From contig VXAZ01005692.1 in the NCBI GenBank assembly GCA_013399875.1, positions 374,336-438,335 of the forward strand: a stretch of 64,000 nt of DNA, given 5' to 3'. Under the pieces are notes generated by a model. That model was not told where the DNA came from, ran no database searches, and saw nothing but the letters and a program-made list of their open reading frames with translations. Shown piece after piece: positions 62,601 through 64,000 of this stretch (position 1 is its first letter; the number at the start of each line of letters is the position of its first letter). This DNA is from Gymnorhina tibicen (lineage: Eukaryota; Chordata; Aves; Passeriformes; Artamidae). Position numbers and translations under genes: made by a program.

Positions 62601-63338
62601 TGCCAAGATTCAGACTAAACAGAAAATTCATCTCCATTTGCTCACTATGGTTTGCATGATTATGACTGCTTTGGAGTTGAAAGGGAAGCAAAACTAGAAG
62701 GCTTTAAGTGACTTTGTGAAGAGAGAGCAGAGAAGTCATGTCAGACTGTGGGCCTGACAGCCCAGGGGTGACCACTGTATTTCCTGACAATGGCACGACC
62801 AAAGGCAGACTTTGTGGAGACATGAATGAGACCTCCTGAGCAGCACGGCAAATGAGTCATTCAGGCCACTGCTGAGCAGAGTGCCAGACACCCTTTCATA
62901 CCAAATTAGCAAAGGGATACTACCTGCACCAAAACTTTTGCCTCTAGGACTGAGTGACCATCCTTATCTCCACAATAAATCACAGCCTGCACTGGCACAC
63001 TGTTCAGTTTTGGAAGACGTACCCTCCTAGATTCCATGCAAATTTGATCCCAGTTAGCACTGGGAGAATGGTTTACTTCTCATGTCCACACATCAGGAAA
63101 GCCAAAGCCCTGAGGAAGGATGGAGTCTGGCCCCACAAGCTCTGTTCAATGCTCAGATGTTGGTGCAGGTGACCACTCACCTCCAACGTTAGTTTTGTAT
63201 TTGTTGTAGATCTCGCGTACCCTGCGGTAGCGGAAGGCCAGTTTCCTCATCCAGTCCACTCCTTGCACACCCACTGAGGAGCTGTGGTTTGCGTTGCTTC
63301 CAGAGCCACTGAACCCATCCGTGGAGAAGTTGTAGTTG
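59686..63338 (-). CDS. EYA3: Eyes absent homolog 3, C-terminal exons
   Basis: EYA3 is a transcriptional coactivator of SIX factors and a HAD-type tyrosine phosphatase acting on H2AX Tyr142. Five coding exons on the minus strand (63338-63181, 61614-61500, 61111-60990, 60733-60633, 59766-59686) join in phase and give about the last 192 residues; human has 573. They cover most of the C-terminal EYA domain, from [13 protein letters not shown] through [18 protein letters not shown], the helical [14 protein letters not shown] region, [33 protein letters not shown] and the HAD motif IV GDGRDEE, ending ALELDFL. The catalytic DxD motif I lies upstream of the window edge. [11 protein letters not shown] and [11 protein letters not shown] fit EYA3 rather than EYA1, 2 or 4. 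The gene is tail-to-tail with XKR8, as in human. Confidence 0.95.
60303..60390 (-). mobile_element. CR1 LINE 3' tail
   Basis: Reverse-oriented CR1 end in the last EYA3 intron, thus in the same orientation as the gene: 'accatagaatcatcaagggt', 'ggaagggacctccaagatca', 'gagtccaacc'. Confidence 0.85.
61615..63180 (-). other. EYA3: EYA3 intron between exons 63338-63181 and 61614-61500
   Basis: A 1.57-kb intron with GTGAGT donor and CCCAG acceptor. No gene, RNA or recognised repeat is visible in it. Confidence 0.7.
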
Positions 63339-64000
63339 CTGTTCCAGGAAAGCAGATGTGTTAGGTGTGCCACAGCAGCAGAACCACTGCGGCATTTCTG
63401 GCAGGGCTGCCGATGGCAGTGCTGACAGCAGCCGGAAAACACTTTGGAGAGGAGCTGCACAAGCACCGCAGCAACTGGAGAGTGGAGCCCGGCTCCTGTG
63501 GGAATGCATGCTGACATCCAACTACAGCTGCTGCTCTGAACTGCTGCACTGATACAACTCCTTTCCCATCCTCCACTACAAAACCTTCCTTTGCTCTTTG
63601 GATGTTCATTCCTCTGCCATATGGAGCATCCTTCCCACTGACCCCTTCCTCATCCTGCAGCAATAAACCCCAGCACATCTTCCAAACACAGCATCCATGC
63701 CTTTCCATCACAACTGCAGCTCCACAAGCAGATGAGCTGCTTCAGCAGCTTATGACTGCAGGAAGCAAGTCCTGCTTCACCACTTTCCCTGTATTTCTTT
63801 CTCCCTGACAGACCTTTCTCAGACTTTTTCATGAGCCGGTTCAGCTCAGTACAAAACCTACCTCACCCTATTTGATAGTGAGCACCATAAGCTCTCAGGG
63901 ATGCAAACCACAGGGGGACTTTCAAAGGTCAAGATCATGGAATCACAGGATGATTTAAGTTGGATAGGATCTTCAAGATTGTTGCTGTGGCTCAGCCCAC
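63339..64000 (-). other. EYA3: EYA3 intron, truncated by window edge
   Basis: Sequence upstream of the exon starting at 63338, with a TGGAACAG acceptor. A reverse-oriented CR1 tail begins at about 63933. No further exon is seen before the window ends. Confidence 0.7.
63933..64000 (-). mobile_element. CR1 LINE 3' tail (runs off window)
   Basis: 'atcatggaatcacaggatga' followed by 'ttggataggatcttcaagat', the reverse complement of a CR1 3' end, cut by the window edge. Confidence 0.75.

Noticed and set aside
1..64000. tRNA, rRNA, CRISPR arrays, operons or bacterial-type features.
   Set aside because: None was seen. The sequence is vertebrate nuclear DNA throughout, and the two short LTR blocks carry no intact viral genes.

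Overview
This is a gene-dense piece of a bird nuclear chromosome, probably a GC-rich microchromosome. The evidence is many short CR1 LINE 3' ends, several endogenous-retrovirus LTRs, compact GT-AG introns, CpG-island promoters, and proteins collinear with human chromosome 1p35.3 genes. The CR1/LTR mix does not identify the species; a passerine is plausible but unproven.

Layout from left to right: the C-terminal half of STX12 (+, 1648-6917) with its 3'UTR; all of PPP1R8/NIPP1 (+, 9512-34409), whose 13-kb first intron holds most of the repeats; a 3.6-kb intergenic mosaic (36.5-40.0 kb); SMPDL3B (-, 45789-40046), complete in seven exons; RPA2 (+, 46080-49986), complete in nine exons and head-to-head with SMPDL3B over a 290-bp shared promoter; XKR8 (+, 52602-55150), complete in three exons; and the last five coding exons of EYA3 (-, 63338-59686), tail-to-tail with XKR8. 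I assembled every coding exon by checking splice sites, reading phase and the match to the human protein. The results are PPP1R8 351 aa, SMPDL3B 469 aa, RPA2 272 aa, XKR8 410 aa, the last 178 aa of STX12 and about the last 192 aa of EYA3.

The genes are unrelated housekeeping or signalling genes: endosomal SNARE, PP1 regulator, lipid-modifying ectoenzyme, replication protein, apoptotic scramblase and Eya phosphatase. The only visible regulatory coupling is the SMPDL3B/RPA2 bidirectional promoter, which has three evenly spaced inverted CCAAT boxes, and the XKR8/EYA3 convergent 3' ends, which meet at a palindromic double polyadenylation signal.

The most interesting structure is a rearrangement. 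In human the order is PPP1R8(+) THEMIS2(+) RPA2(-) SMPDL3B(+) XKR8(+) EYA3(-). Here the RPA2/SMPDL3B pair is flipped and THEMIS2 is not visible. A copy of about 190-210 bp from the XKR8 5' flank (52352-52560) lies in inverted orientation at 38612-38805, beyond the 3' end of SMPDL3B. That is where a staggered-break inversion from the human-like order would leave it. The same intergenic interval contains two further duplicated segments.
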